Source: Rhizobacter sp. (GTDB lineage Bacteria > Pseudomonadota > Gammaproteobacteria > Burkholderiales > Burkholderiaceae_C). From it: a stretch of 54,822 nt of DNA. The translations under genes and the position numbers were made by a program. Position 1 is the stretch's first letter, and every line of letters begins with the position of its first letter. The DNA lies in the NCBI GenBank assembly GCA_025359585.1, contig JANYFX010000435.1:1-54822 (forward strand), in the 5' to 3' direction. Shown here in pieces: positions 41,607 to 50,474 of this stretch. Under the pieces are notes generated by a model. It searched no databases. It saw nothing but the letters and a program-made list of their open reading frames with translations, and was not told the origin of the DNA.

Positions 41607-43097
41607 TTACTGCTGCTTCTGCGAAGGCAGCTTGGAGACAAGACGCAAGGACACCGTGAGTCCTTCGAGTTGATAGTGGGGTCGCAGAAAGAACTTCGAC
41701 GAGTAGTAGCCGGGGTTGCCGGGGATCTCTTCGACGGTCACCTCGGCAGCCGCGAGCGGCTTTTGCGCCTTGGTGGTTTCCGACGAATTGGCCGGGTCGC
41801 CATCGACGTAATTCATGATCCAGTTGTTGAGCCACTTGGCCATGTCGTCGCGTTCCTTGAACGAACCGACCTTGTCGCGCACGATGCACTTCAGGTAGTG
41901 CGCGAAACGGCAGGTGGCGAACAGGTAGGGCAGCTTGGCGGCCAGGTTGGCGTTGGCGGTGGCATCGGGGTCGTCGTATTCGGCCGGCTTTTGCAGCGAG
42001 TTCGCGCCGATGAAGGCCGCGAAGTCGGAGTTCTTGCGGTGCACGAGCGGCATGAAACCGTTCTTCGCCAACTCGGCCTCGCGCCGGTCGCTGATGGCGA
42101 TTTCGGTCGGGCACTTCATGTCCACGCCACCGTCGTCGGTGGGGAAGGTGTGCGTGGGCAAACCTTCGACCGAACCGCCCGACTCGATGCCACGAATGCG
42201 CGAGCACCAGCCGTACTGCTTGAACGAACGGTTGATGTTGACCGCCATCGCGTAGGCCGAGTTGGCCCAGGTGTACTTGGTGTGGTCGGCGTTGGCGGTT
42301 TCTTCTTCGAAGTTGAACTCTTCGACCGGGTTGGTCTTGGCACCGTAGGGAATGCGCGCCAGGAAACGTGGCATCGCCAGGCCGATGTAGCGCGCGTCGT
42401 CGGACTCGCGCAGCGAACGCCATGCGGCGTACTCGGGCGTGGTGAAGATCTTGGTCAGGTCACGCGGGTTGGCGAGCTCCTGCCATGAACCCATCTGCGC
42501 CAGGCCCGGGTCGGCGGCGGCGATGAACGGTGTGTGCGCCGCCGCGGCCACCTTGGCCATTTCGCCGAGCAGCTCGACGTCTTGCGGGCCGTGGTTGAAG
42601 TAGTAGTCGCCGACCAGGCAGCCGAAAGGCTCGCCGCCGAACTGGCCGAACTCTTCTTCGTAGACCCGCTTGAAGATCGGGCTCTGGTCCCAGGCCGTGC
42701 CCTTGTAGCGCTTGAGGGTCTTGCCCAGCTCCGCCTTGGAGATGTTCATCACGCGGATCTTCAGCGACTCGTCGGTCTCGGTGTTGTTGACGAGGTGGTG
42801 CAGGCCGCGCCAGGCGCTTTCGATCTGCTGAAAGTCGGCGTGGTGCATGATCTGGTTGATCTGCGCGCTGAGCTTGCCGTCGAGCTCGGCGATCATCGCT
42901 TCGATCGAAGCGACCACGTCGCTGCCGATCAGCTTGGTCTGGGCCAGCGCCTGCTGAGCCAGTGTGAGGATCGCCGATTCGACGGCCGATTTGGCTTCGT
43001 CGCTCTTCGGCTTGAATTCCTTGTTCAGCAGCGACGCGAAGTCGCCGCCTTCGTATTCGACGCCCTTCAGTGCCGAGCCTTCTGCTTGTGTTGCCAT
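41607..43097 (-). CDS. tssC: T6SS sheath large subunit TssC
   Basis: A 496-residue sheath protein (VipB). Typical stretches are QINQIMHHADFQQIESAWRGLHHLV, FGCLVGDYYF, WRSLRESDDARYIGLAMPRFLAR, SLQKPAEYDD, LPYLFATCRFAHYLK and KPLAAAEVTVEEIPGNPGYY. The N-terminal segment would hold the ClpV or TagJ contact site. ATG 43097 gives the standard start; the frame is open a little upstream. It follows tssB by 40 bp. Confidence 0.97.
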   Translation of the reverse strand: MATQAEGSALKGVEYEGGDFASLLNKEFKPKSDEAKSAVESAILTLAQQALAQTKLIGSDVVASIEAMIAELDGKLSAQINQIMHHADFQQIESAWRGLHHLVNNTETDESLKIRVMNISKAELGKTLKRYKGTAWDQSPIFKRVYEEEFGQFGGEPFGCLVGDYYFNHGPQDVELLGEMAKVAAAAHTPFIAAADPGLAQMGSWQELANPRDLTKIFTTPEYAAWRSLRESDDARYIGLAMPRFLARIPYGAKTNPVEEFNFEEETANADHTKYTWANSAYAMAVNINRSFKQYGWCSRIRGIESGGSVEGLPTHTFPTDDGGVDMKCPTEIAISDRREAELAKNGFMPLVHRKNSDFAAFIGANSLQKPAEYDDPDATANANLAAKLPYLFATCRFAHYLKCIVRDKVGSFKERDDMAKWLNNWIMNYVDGDPANSSETTKAQKPLAAAEVTVEEIPGNPGYYSSKFFLRPHYQLEGLTVSLRLVSKLPSQKQQ

Positions 43098-43137
43098 GGT
43101 GTGGTGTGCTCCGTCGGTCTTGTGGGGTTCGCGCCGG

Positions 43138-43641
43138 TCAGGCTGCGTCGGTGGGCTTCTTGGCCGCGGCCAGCGTGCCGAGCAGCGCCGGGTCGGCCAG
43201 CACCTTGGCCAGCAACTCTTCAGCGCCGGTCTTGCCGTCCATGTAGGTAATGAGGTTCGAGAGCTGCTCACGCGCCTGCAGCAGCTTGCTCAACGAGTCG
43301 ACCTTGCGCGCCACTGCGGCGGGGGAGAAGTCGTCCATGTTCTCGAAGGTGATGTCGACCGACAGGTTGCCTTCGCCGGTGAGCGTGTTGGGCACCTGGA
43401 AGGCGACCCGCGGCTTCATCGACTTCATGCGTGAGTCGAAGTTGTCGACGTCGAACTCAAGCAGCTTGCGTTCGGCCACCGGGGGCAGCGGCTCGCTGGG
43501 CTTGCCCGACAGGTCGGACAGCACGCCCATCACGAAGGGCAACTGCACCTTCTTCTCGGCGCCGTAGAGCTCCACGTCGTATTCGATCTGGACCCGCGGT
43601 GCGCGGTTGCGGGCGACGAATTTCTGGCTGCTGGTTGCCAT
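43138..43641 (-). CDS. tssB: T6SS sheath small subunit TssB
   Basis: A 167-residue sheath protein (VipA) that pairs with TssC. Marks are SSQKFVARNRAPRVQIEYDVE, LPFVMGVLSDLSG, FDSRMKSMKPRVAFQVPNTL and ITFENMDDFSPAAVARKV. ATG 43641 is preferred, with GGAG 9 bases upstream, over an in-frame ATG three codons earlier. Confidence 0.97.
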   Translation of the reverse strand: MATSSQKFVARNRAPRVQIEYDVELYGAEKKVQLPFVMGVLSDLSGKPSEPLPPVAERKLLEFDVDNFDSRMKSMKPRVAFQVPNTLTGEGNLSVDITFENMDDFSPAAVARKVDSLSKLLQAREQLSNLITYMDGKTGAEELLAKVLADPALLGTLAAAKKPTDAA

Positions 43642-43690
43642 GGGGATCACTCCTTGTGGGATTCAGAAAAAATGCAGTGTGCGCGGCGGG

Positions 43691-44686
43691 TCATTCGCTG
43701 TCCACCCCGGCGATGCGCTCGACGTCTTTCAGGCCGTCGGGCGCCAGGTCGCGGATGATTTCGAGGAAAGTCTTGCCCATCAGGCGCTGGGCGCGGCGGA
43801 TCAGCAGCGGCGCCGGGTTGGTGGGCTCGTTGCGGTTGATCCAGTCGCACACGCGGTCGAGCGCCTTGATCGCGTCGTCGCGGTTGTTGATGGCACCCAA
43901 GCCGGTGGACCGGGCCACCGGCGCAGCGCCATCGGCAGGCTCGTCCGTCGCAGCCGCTTCGGCATCGCCGCCCGCTGCCTGGGCCAGCAGCTGGGTGAGT
44001 GCGCGCAGCGGGCGCAGATCGGGGCCGCTCGCGGCGCCGACCTGGGTGTCGATCACGGCTTCGATCGCACGAACATCGGCGTGCGCTGCGGCCAGCAGGC
44101 CGAGCAACCCGGGGAACTGTTGATCGGCCGCCTTGATGGCGTCGGCCACACCCGCTGGTGTGGGCACGTTTTCATTGCTCGCCGGCTCGGCCTTGCCGAG
44201 ACCGAGCTCGACCTGGCGCACCGTGATGCCGTCGCGCGGGTTGCCGATGACGGCCAGGCGAAGGTCGGCCAGCACGCTCGCACCGTCGGCCAGTGGCGCG
44301 AGTGCGTTCAGACGCATGGTCGGGTCGTTGTTGTCGCTGACGTCGAGCTGCGGGTAGACATGTGCCCAGTGCTGCTCCAGCAAACCACGAACCAGTTTGA
44401 TGCCGGTCGCAAAACCACCGAAGCCGTGCAAGCGCGTGTTGGCGCGCAACAAGTGGATCGCGACACGCAGGTCGCGGGTGCGCTGAGCCAGTGCGACCGC
44501 CTGCTCCTGCATGACCCGCCAGTCGGGTTCCTGCGCGGCGATCACGGTGTCGCCGAACTGCTGCTCGGGCTTGCCGCGGGCCGCTTCTTCGAGGACCTGG
44601 AACGCCGGGTCGTACTCAAGGTCTTCGCCACAAGGCGCGGTGTCGTTCACCGGTGCCAGGAAGGCGTCAACGTTGATGTCGGCCAT
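43691..44686 (-). CDS. tssA: T6SS cap/priming protein TssA (ImpA)
   Basis: A 331-residue ImpA-type TssA that organises tube and sheath assembly at the baseplate. The conserved ImpA N-terminal domain has PCGEDLEYDPAF, EPDWRVMQEQAVALAQRTRDLRVA and GLLEQHWAHVYPQLD. The C-terminal RRAQRLMGKTFLEIIRDLAPDGL is also conserved. It is a short form, like TssA1 of Pseudomonas. It is the first gene of the long minus-strand operon, with a dyad-box promoter 90 bp upstream. Confidence 0.95.
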   Translation of the reverse strand: MADINVDAFLAPVNDTAPCGEDLEYDPAFQVLEEAARGKPEQQFGDTVIAAQEPDWRVMQEQAVALAQRTRDLRVAIHLLRANTRLHGFGGFATGIKLVRGLLEQHWAHVYPQLDVSDNNDPTMRLNALAPLADGASVLADLRLAVIGNPRDGITVRQVELGLGKAEPASNENVPTPAGVADAIKAADQQFPGLLGLLAAAHADVRAIEAVIDTQVGAASGPDLRPLRALTQLLAQAAGGDAEAAATDEPADGAAPVARSTGLGAINNRDDAIKALDRVCDWINRNEPTNPAPLLIRRAQRLMGKTFLEIIRDLAPDGLKDVERIAGVDSE

Positions 44687-44745
44687 GATCGGGAGTCTCT
44701 TGCGTTGGAGTGGGTGACGAAGCGGTTTCGATTCGCAGTGATACG

Positions 44746-44787
44746 ACTGTAGGCAGCAAGTGCTTCACATGCAGTTGTCTAAGGTCA
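44746..44787 (-). promoter_or_regulatory. Shared dyad-box promoter of tssA operon
   Basis: Minus strand: TGACCTTAGACA (44776-44787), 24 nt, then TACAGT (44746-44751) within CTACAGTCGT. It would drive tssA-B-C-hcp and beyond, with a leader of about 55 nt. It occupies the 139-bp gap between the TpsA stop and tssA. Confidence 0.62.
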
Positions 44788-44825
44788 TGTCGGAGGCAGC
44801 GGCACCCCAGCCGAAGGTCATGCGC

Positions 44826-47800
44826 TCAGAAATCGCCGCAGGCGTTCTTGCGGCCGCTGTCGAAGCAGTTGGAAATGTTCGGCCGCGTACGCAGGCGTGA
44901 CCACTCCACCGCCAGCAGATCGGCGATCGAACGGCTGCTGGCATCGACGTCGAGCGGCGAGTCGGGCACGCACATCTGCGGCAGGCCGAGGTTGCGGTCG
45001 TAGACGTAGGTGGCCTTCTCTTCGCGGCGCGGTTCGATGGCGCCTGCACCGAGCTCGTGGGCCAGCACGGCCAGCGCCCGCGACTGCCCGCCGGCCGTGA
45101 CCGTCAGTGCGCTCGAGTTGCCTTCGGCCTGCGTGAAGACGTAGTTCGTGGCGCTCAAGCCGCCACCGTTGATCGCGTAGCTGCCCGGCGCCGAGCCGGT
45201 CGTGGCCGGCGAGGTCCAGGTGAGCGTGCCGGTGGTCGAGCCGTTCAGCGAGTCCTCGTTGCGCAGCCCCGTGACCGTGCCGTTGAAGGGTGGGTTGGCC
45301 TGGTTCTGGCCGCGTGTCGCCGGGTCGGCCACGTAGGTCAGCGTGGCGGGCGTGACGGCGAGCGCGCCGTTGGTGACGGTCAGCAGATAACCCGCCGGTG
45401 ACGTCAGCGTCGCACCACTGATCGTGTAGGTGCCGACGTTGCTGCCGGAGTTGGACGATGTGGTCGGCCCGCCACCGATCACGTTGGCCTGAAGGTCGCC
45501 GTTGAGCAGGCCGGTGGTGGTGACGGTGAAGGTCGGGTCGCCATCGCCATAAATGCGGGTCTTGTTGTCGACCGAGACGGCCAGCGTCGGGCGCTGGGCG
45601 TAGATGAACGCATTGTTGGCTTCGGGCAAGGCAATCGCGCAGGTCACGCCGAAGCTGCAGCCGTAGATGTTGGGCAAGGCGCCGTTGCCGGCCAGGCCGC
45701 CACGGGTTTCGCCGACCCAGGTGTCGGCGAACAGGTGCCAGCGGTTGCTCGCGGTGATCGTGCTGTTGCCGGTGTTCTGGAACGTGCCCGGCGTTACCAG
45801 ATCGAGCGTGGCGGCGGCGATGTTGCCGGCCAGTGTCATGTTGCCGGCGAAGTTGCGCACGGTCATGGCACCACCGGTGAGCGAGCTGGCGTCGAGCGTC
45901 AGGGCCGAGTTGCTGGCGGCGTCGACCCCCACGGCGGCCACCGGGCCGAGCACGAGCGCCTTGTTGTTGGCGTAGGTCAGCGTGCCGCCGACGTTGGCGG
46001 CGAAGGTGTCGACGCTGTTGCCGGCGAGGTCGAGCTCGGCATCGCCGGCGCGCACCAGCAGTTTGCCGGCCGTGAGCGTGGCACTCTGGATCGGGCCGGC
46101 CAGAGGGGTTTCGAGCGTCAGGTCTTTGGTGGCCTTCACGCCTTCACCAGCGAAGAACGAACCGCCCTGCGAAACCGTGCCGGCACTCACCAGCGCCAGC
46201 GTGCCGCCGCCCACCGAAAGTGCCGCGTCGATGGAGATGCTGCCTGCTTCCCCGGTCTGCAGCGTCAGGTTGTTTCCGAACGTGGTCGCGGAGCGCACCG
46301 TGATCGCGCCACCGTAAAGGTTGGAACCGAGCACGAGTGTGCTGCCGGCGCTGATGTTGTCGAGCTCGAACTGGGTCAGCCCGAGGCCCGTGTTGGCACC
46401 GATGTTGATCGCCACGTCGTTGCGCTCGACCACAGCCCCCGTCGCATCGACCTCGCCGGGGCGCACATTGGTGATGCCGGTGCTGGTGACCGAGCCGTCG
46501 ATCACGATCGCATCGGTGGCCTGATCGGCGTTGCTCGCACGCAGCGTGACATGTCCGCCGCGAACCAGCGCTGCGCCTCCCTCGACGCCACCGCTGATGT
46601 TCAGGCCTGCACCGCCGTCGGCAGTGCTGCCGGTGATGGACACCTTGCCACCGCTGGTGACCACTGTCTCATCACCCAGGAGCACGCCGATCGATTCGGT
46701 CAGACCGCTGGTCTTGGACAGCTGCACGCCGCCACGAATGTCGATCGGGCCGGTGGTACTGCGCAGCGTGCTGGCAAAGATGTCGACGCCGATCGCATTG
46801 AGGCCGCTGCCGGTTTCGTTGTCGATGAAGGACTGGCCCAGCCCCGTCACCGCAATCGCGCCGCTCGTCGAAGCGAGCGTGGTGCTCGAGAGAAGCACGC
46901 CGCTGCCGTAGCCGCCCTGGGGATCGAAGCTGCCCTTGACGGAGATGGAGCCGGTCGCGCTGTTCAGTGTCGAGTTGAACATCGAAACGCCGTAGTTGCT
47001 CGAGTTCGCGCCACCCAGCGTCTGGCCGAGCACCGAGATGTTGCCGCCGGCGTTGGCGTCGGACTGCCCGACGCGCGTGTCGATCACCACACCGTCGAGG
47101 GTCACGCCGGCCAAGCCACTCGACGATGGCAACGCCGGGTCGCTGCTGCCGAACAGACGCACGTTGCCGCCATTGCTTCGCAGCGTCAGGCCCTGCAGGT
47201 TGATGCCACCGTCGAGCTGCCCGGTCGCGTTCGCGTTCAAGTCGACGTTGAGCGGCCCGGAGGTCGAGCTGATCGTGTTGACGGTGCCCGGCGCCGTGAC
47301 GATGCCGCGGGCCGCGTCGAAACGCAGCGTGACCGGCGCGGTGCCGACGCTGCGCACGATGTTGGCGTTGAGCGTGGTGGTAGGCCCCGACGAGGCGATC
47401 GTGCGGCCGAGCGATATCGTGCCGCCCGGCGCGCTGCCGGTGACGCCGGTGGTGATGGTGACGTTGGTGCCGGCGTTGAGCGTGGCGTTGATGTCGTTCG
47501 TGAAAACGTTGCTCTGCGCCACCGGCACGAACGGGTTGGCCAACTGCACGGCCGTGTGGTTCGCTGGATCGATGTCGTAGATGAAAACATCGAAGGGATC
47601 GATGTTCAGCGTTCCGGCCTGGCCGCGCGCCGCGCTGGCGTCGACCTTCACGCCGGCGGTGTCGACCCCGCCGCTGACGGTGAGCTTGACGAGCCCACCG
47701 TCGCCGCCGAGCGCGCCGCCGCGTGCCGAAAAACTGCCCTGGGCGCGTGCGTAGTCGCCGGTCAGATCGACCCGGCCGCCGTTGCCGCGCGTGCCGGCGT

Positions 47801-48845
47801 CGACCACGATCTGCGCGTTGGGTGTGACAACCACGCCACCGCCGGCACCGGCGACCGAACTCGCCACGAGCTGCACATGACCACCGCCCACGTCGCCGCT
47901 GGCGTCGATGCGCCCCGCGTCCAGCAGACCGACGTTGCGGCCGCTGAGGCTCACGTCGCCGCCTTTCTTTCCGGCCGCACCGCGCGTGTCGATGCTGCCG
48001 GTGACCGACACATCGCCCGCGCCGCCGGCGATCAACACGCCGCCGGCACCTTGTGTGAGCGAACGCGCACGCACCACGCCGCCCTGGTTGACGACGAAGC
48101 CGGTGGCCTGTGTCGTGTCGGCGAGCATCAGCACGCGCCCACCATCGGCCGCGAGCGTCCCGGTGTTGGCGGCCAGCGCCTGCAGGTCGGCCTCGGTGAC
48201 ACGCAACTGCGTCAGGCCATCGCCCTGGAAGTCGAGCGTGACGGTCTTGCCCGAAGCGAGCGCCACCGTGCCCTGCGGGGCTTCGATCGTGCCGCTGTTG
48301 CTGGCGGTGCTGCCCACGAGCGCGATCACACCACCCGGTGCTGCCTGCAGGCTGCCTTCGTTGACCACGCTCGCGGGCGCGGCGTTGCCCCGCGTAAAGC
48401 TGTAGCGGCCGGCGGCGAAATCGCTGTCGGAGATGTTGAGCGTGGAGGCCACCAGGCCGCCCACGTTCACGCTCGCGCCGGCACCGAACAGCACGCCGTT
48501 CGGGTTGACGAGAAAGACCTTGCCGTTCGCGCTCAGGCTGCCGAAGATCGCCGACGGGTCGCTGCCCGTCACGCGGTTGAGCGCCACCGATTGCGCGTTG
48601 GGCTGGTTGAACACCACCCGCCCGTTCGCGCCGATCGAGAACGACTGCCAGTTGATGATCACGTTCTGCGAGTTCTGCTGCACGTTCATCTGCCCGGTGC
48701 CGGGCCGCGTGACGTTGGCGCTGCCCTGGACCACGCTCGGCGCGGTCGGCAGCGTCTGCGCAAAAGCCCAGGCCGGCGCAAAAGCGAGGGCCACGGCAAG
48801 CGCCGAGGGGCGCAGGCAGAAGTCGGGTCGGTGCGAGTTTTTCAT
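44826..48845 (-). CDS. TpsA exoprotein (filamentous-hemagglutinin-type) with MBG domains
   Basis: A 1339-residue two-partner secretion substrate. A signal peptide (ending AWAFAQ) leads to a TPS domain (about 30-250: NVIINWQSFSIGANGRVVFNQP, ALNRVTG, LVNPNGVLFGAGA). A long Gly/Ala/Thr/Val-rich beta-helix (about 250-1050) follows, then two MBG-type domains (about 1080-1245: NKTRIYGDGDPTFTV; then NPPFNGTVTGL). The last 60 residues hold three Cys, recalling the Cys-pair anchor of HMW adhesins. It starts 2 bp after its transporter gene. No hemagglutinin toxin (CdiA-like) tail is visible, so an adhesin or matrix role is likelier. Confidence 0.92.
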   Translation of the reverse strand: MKNSHRPDFCLRPSALAVALAFAPAWAFAQTLPTAPSVVQGSANVTRPGTGQMNVQQNSQNVIINWQSFSIGANGRVVFNQPNAQSVALNRVTGSDPSAIFGSLSANGKVFLVNPNGVLFGAGASVNVGGLVASTLNISDSDFAAGRYSFTRGNAAPASVVNEGSLQAAPGGVIALVGSTASNSGTIEAPQGTVALASGKTVTLDFQGDGLTQLRVTEADLQALAANTGTLAADGGRVLMLADTTQATGFVVNQGGVVRARSLTQGAGGVLIAGGAGDVSVTGSIDTRGAAGKKGGDVSLSGRNVGLLDAGRIDASGDVGGGHVQLVASSVAGAGGGVVVTPNAQIVVDAGTRGNGGRVDLTGDYARAQGSFSARGGALGGDGGLVKLTVSGGVDTAGVKVDASAARGQAGTLNIDPFDVFIYDIDPANHTAVQLANPFVPVAQSNVFTNDINATLNAGTNVTITTGVTGSAPGGTISLGRTIASSGPTTTLNANIVRSVGTAPVTLRFDAARGIVTAPGTVNTISSTSGPLNVDLNANATGQLDGGINLQGLTLRSNGGNVRLFGSSDPALPSSSGLAGVTLDGVVIDTRVGQSDANAGGNISVLGQTLGGANSSNYGVSMFNSTLNSATGSISVKGSFDPQGGYGSGVLLSSTTLASTSGAIAVTGLGQSFIDNETGSGLNAIGVDIFASTLRSTTGPIDIRGGVQLSKTSGLTESIGVLLGDETVVTSGGKVSITGSTADGGAGLNISGGVEGGAALVRGGHVTLRASNADQATDAIVIDGSVTSTGITNVRPGEVDATGAVVERNDVAINIGANTGLGLTQFELDNISAGSTLVLGSNLYGGAITVRSATTFGNNLTLQTGEAGSISIDAALSVGGGTLALVSAGTVSQGGSFFAGEGVKATKDLTLETPLAGPIQSATLTAGKLLVRAGDAELDLAGNSVDTFAANVGGTLTYANNKALVLGPVAAVGVDAASNSALTLDASSLTGGAMTVRNFAGNMTLAGNIAAATLDLVTPGTFQNTGNSTITASNRWHLFADTWVGETRGGLAGNGALPNIYGCSFGVTCAIALPEANNAFIYAQRPTLAVSVDNKTRIYGDGDPTFTVTTTGLLNGDLQANVIGGGPTTSSNSGSNVGTYTISGATLTSPAGYLLTVTNGALAVTPATLTYVADPATRGQNQANPPFNGTVTGLRNEDSLNGSTTGTLTWTSPATTGSAPGSYAINGGGLSATNYVFTQAEGNSSALTVTAGGQSRALAVLAHELGAGAIEPRREEKATYVYDRNLGLPQMCVPDSPLDVDASSRSIADLLAVEWSRLRTRPNISNCFDSGRKNACGDF

Positions 48846-48847
48846 GA

Positions 48848-50470
48848 TCAGAATGCCTTTTGAACTTGCACCAGCACACGCGGGTCGGAAGCGCCGGAGT
48901 CGGACAGCGGCGGGTCACCCATGCGCCAGGCAACGGCCGCGCGCAAGGTGATCGCCCACGGCGCACTCCAGGTCAGGCCCACGCCGGTGCCACGCAGGGT
49001 GCGTCGGTTGCGCAGGTCGTTGGCATTGGCGTTGCGCGCCTGCTCGCCATGACCGGCATCGTGAAAGAGCGCCAGCACCAAGTCGTCGGAGGCGCTGTAG
49101 CGCCACTCGATGCCGCCGACCCAGCCGTTGTCGACCAGCACTTCGCCGCTCGGGTAAGCGCGCACCGCACGGTCGCCACCGAGCGCCAGTTTTTCCGACG
49201 GGTCGAGGTTGTGGCTGGCGAGCTGGCCGACCAGCGAGACGAACAGGTTGTGGCGCCCGAATAGCGCTTGCAAACGCGAGCCCGTCAGGCTGAGCTTGGC
49301 GAAGTTGCCCTCGGTCTGGTGGCCGGTGGTGGGGTCTTGGTCGAGCGAGCGGGTGGCGTCGTTGTTCAGGTTGAGCCGGCCGAAGTAGGCCGTGGCTCCG
49401 GCGTTCACATAACCGCCGCCGAAGAGCGCGTCGCGCGCTTCCCAGGTGACGCCGAGGGAAGCGGCGTTGACGCGCTTGTCGCTGTCCTGGCTGACGGCTT
49501 CGGTCTTGTCGCGCAGCGCCTTGGTTTCGATGGCCGCGCGCAGGAACATGTTGCGGCCGCGGCTGCGCAGCAGCGGGTACACCGCCGACACGTCGAACAC
49601 CTGCGCCGTGCCGGTGGCGCCGAGTGCGGCGAACTGGGCGCCGAGCTCGTAGCCCACGCGGCTCACGCCGGCGCCGACACGCAGGCCGTCGGCTCCCAGC
49701 GGTGCTTCGTACGACAGGCGGCCGAAGGTCTGGTGCGCGCCCGAGCTGCTCATCAGCCGGGCATCGAAGTTGTCGCCGATGCCGAAGGGGCTGGCGTAAC
49801 GCAGCGTCGCCGACAGGCGCTCGCGGCCCGACGCCGCGGTGCCGTAGTTGTCGAGCTCGACCGAAGCCTGCCAGCGCTTCTGGTTTGCCGACACTTCGAC
49901 GACCAGATCGGTCGTGCCGGTCTCGGCGCCCTGTTCCAGGCCGGCCTGCACCTTCAGGCCCGGCAGGTCGGACAACAACAGCATCGTGCGTTCGTAGCTC
50001 ACCGAATGCAGCGCCGCACCCGGCGTGAGGTGGGCGAGGATGGCGCGCACACGCTCTTCGCTGGTCGGCGCATCGGCTGCGACCTTCACCTGCACCTTGC
50101 CGAGCCGGCCTTCGAGCACGCTGATCTCAGCCTGGCCGTCTTCGATATGCTGCTGCGGCACGATCGCCTGCGCCAGGAAAAAACCGCGCGCACGGTATTC
50201 GAGCGTGACGAGTTCGGCGAGTTTTTCCAGGTCGGCCAGCGTCACGCGCCGGCCGATGTAGGCGGCGGCCAGCGTGCTCAGCGTGCTGTCCTGCATTTCG
50301 GTGGTGCCGCGGTACACGATGCCCTTGAGCACGAAGTCGGCGCCCTTGTCGGCCGGCTTGGCGGGCTGCGCGTACACGCCGGCGCAAGCGCACAACGCGG
50401 CAGCAGCCAGTGCGCGCAGGGCGCGGTGGTGGGCAGGGCGGACGACGCGACGAATGAGGGCTGCGTGCAT
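48848..50470 (-). CDS. TpsB outer-membrane transporter (ShlB/FhaC type)
   Basis: A 540-residue Omp85-family transporter that exports TpsA. A signal peptide ends near VYAQ, followed by POTRA domains (about 40-185: FVLKGIVYRGTTEM, AIVPQQHIEDGQAEISVLEGRLG) and a 16-strand barrel (about 200-540). The loop-6 region LGGDRAVRAYPSGE corresponds to the conserved VRGY motif, and it ends in a terminal Phe as barrels do. ATG 50470 is 4 bp after the CHAT stop; TTG 50485 is an alternative that would overlap it. Confidence 0.93.
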   Translation of the reverse strand: MHAALIRRVVRPAHHRALRALAAAALCACAGVYAQPAKPADKGADFVLKGIVYRGTTEMQDSTLSTLAAAYIGRRVTLADLEKLAELVTLEYRARGFFLAQAIVPQQHIEDGQAEISVLEGRLGKVQVKVAADAPTSEERVRAILAHLTPGAALHSVSYERTMLLLSDLPGLKVQAGLEQGAETGTTDLVVEVSANQKRWQASVELDNYGTAASGRERLSATLRYASPFGIGDNFDARLMSSSGAHQTFGRLSYEAPLGADGLRVGAGVSRVGYELGAQFAALGATGTAQVFDVSAVYPLLRSRGRNMFLRAAIETKALRDKTEAVSQDSDKRVNAASLGVTWEARDALFGGGYVNAGATAYFGRLNLNNDATRSLDQDPTTGHQTEGNFAKLSLTGSRLQALFGRHNLFVSLVGQLASHNLDPSEKLALGGDRAVRAYPSGEVLVDNGWVGGIEWRYSASDDLVLALFHDAGHGEQARNANANDLRNRRTLRGTGVGLTWSAPWAITLRAAVAWRMGDPPLSDSGASDPRVLVQVQKAF

Positions 50471-50474
50471 GGTC

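Noticed and set aside
45735..48863. A 1042-codon open frame on the plus strand opposite TpsA
   Set aside because: It is antisense to a clear TPS exoprotein, rich in Arg, His and Ala, and has no family motif. High GC and repeats leave the complementary frame open.
46672..48966. A 764-codon minus-strand frame overlapping TpsA in another phase
   Set aside because: Arg-rich low-complexity translation; the in-phase TpsA frame has a signal peptide and TPS motifs.
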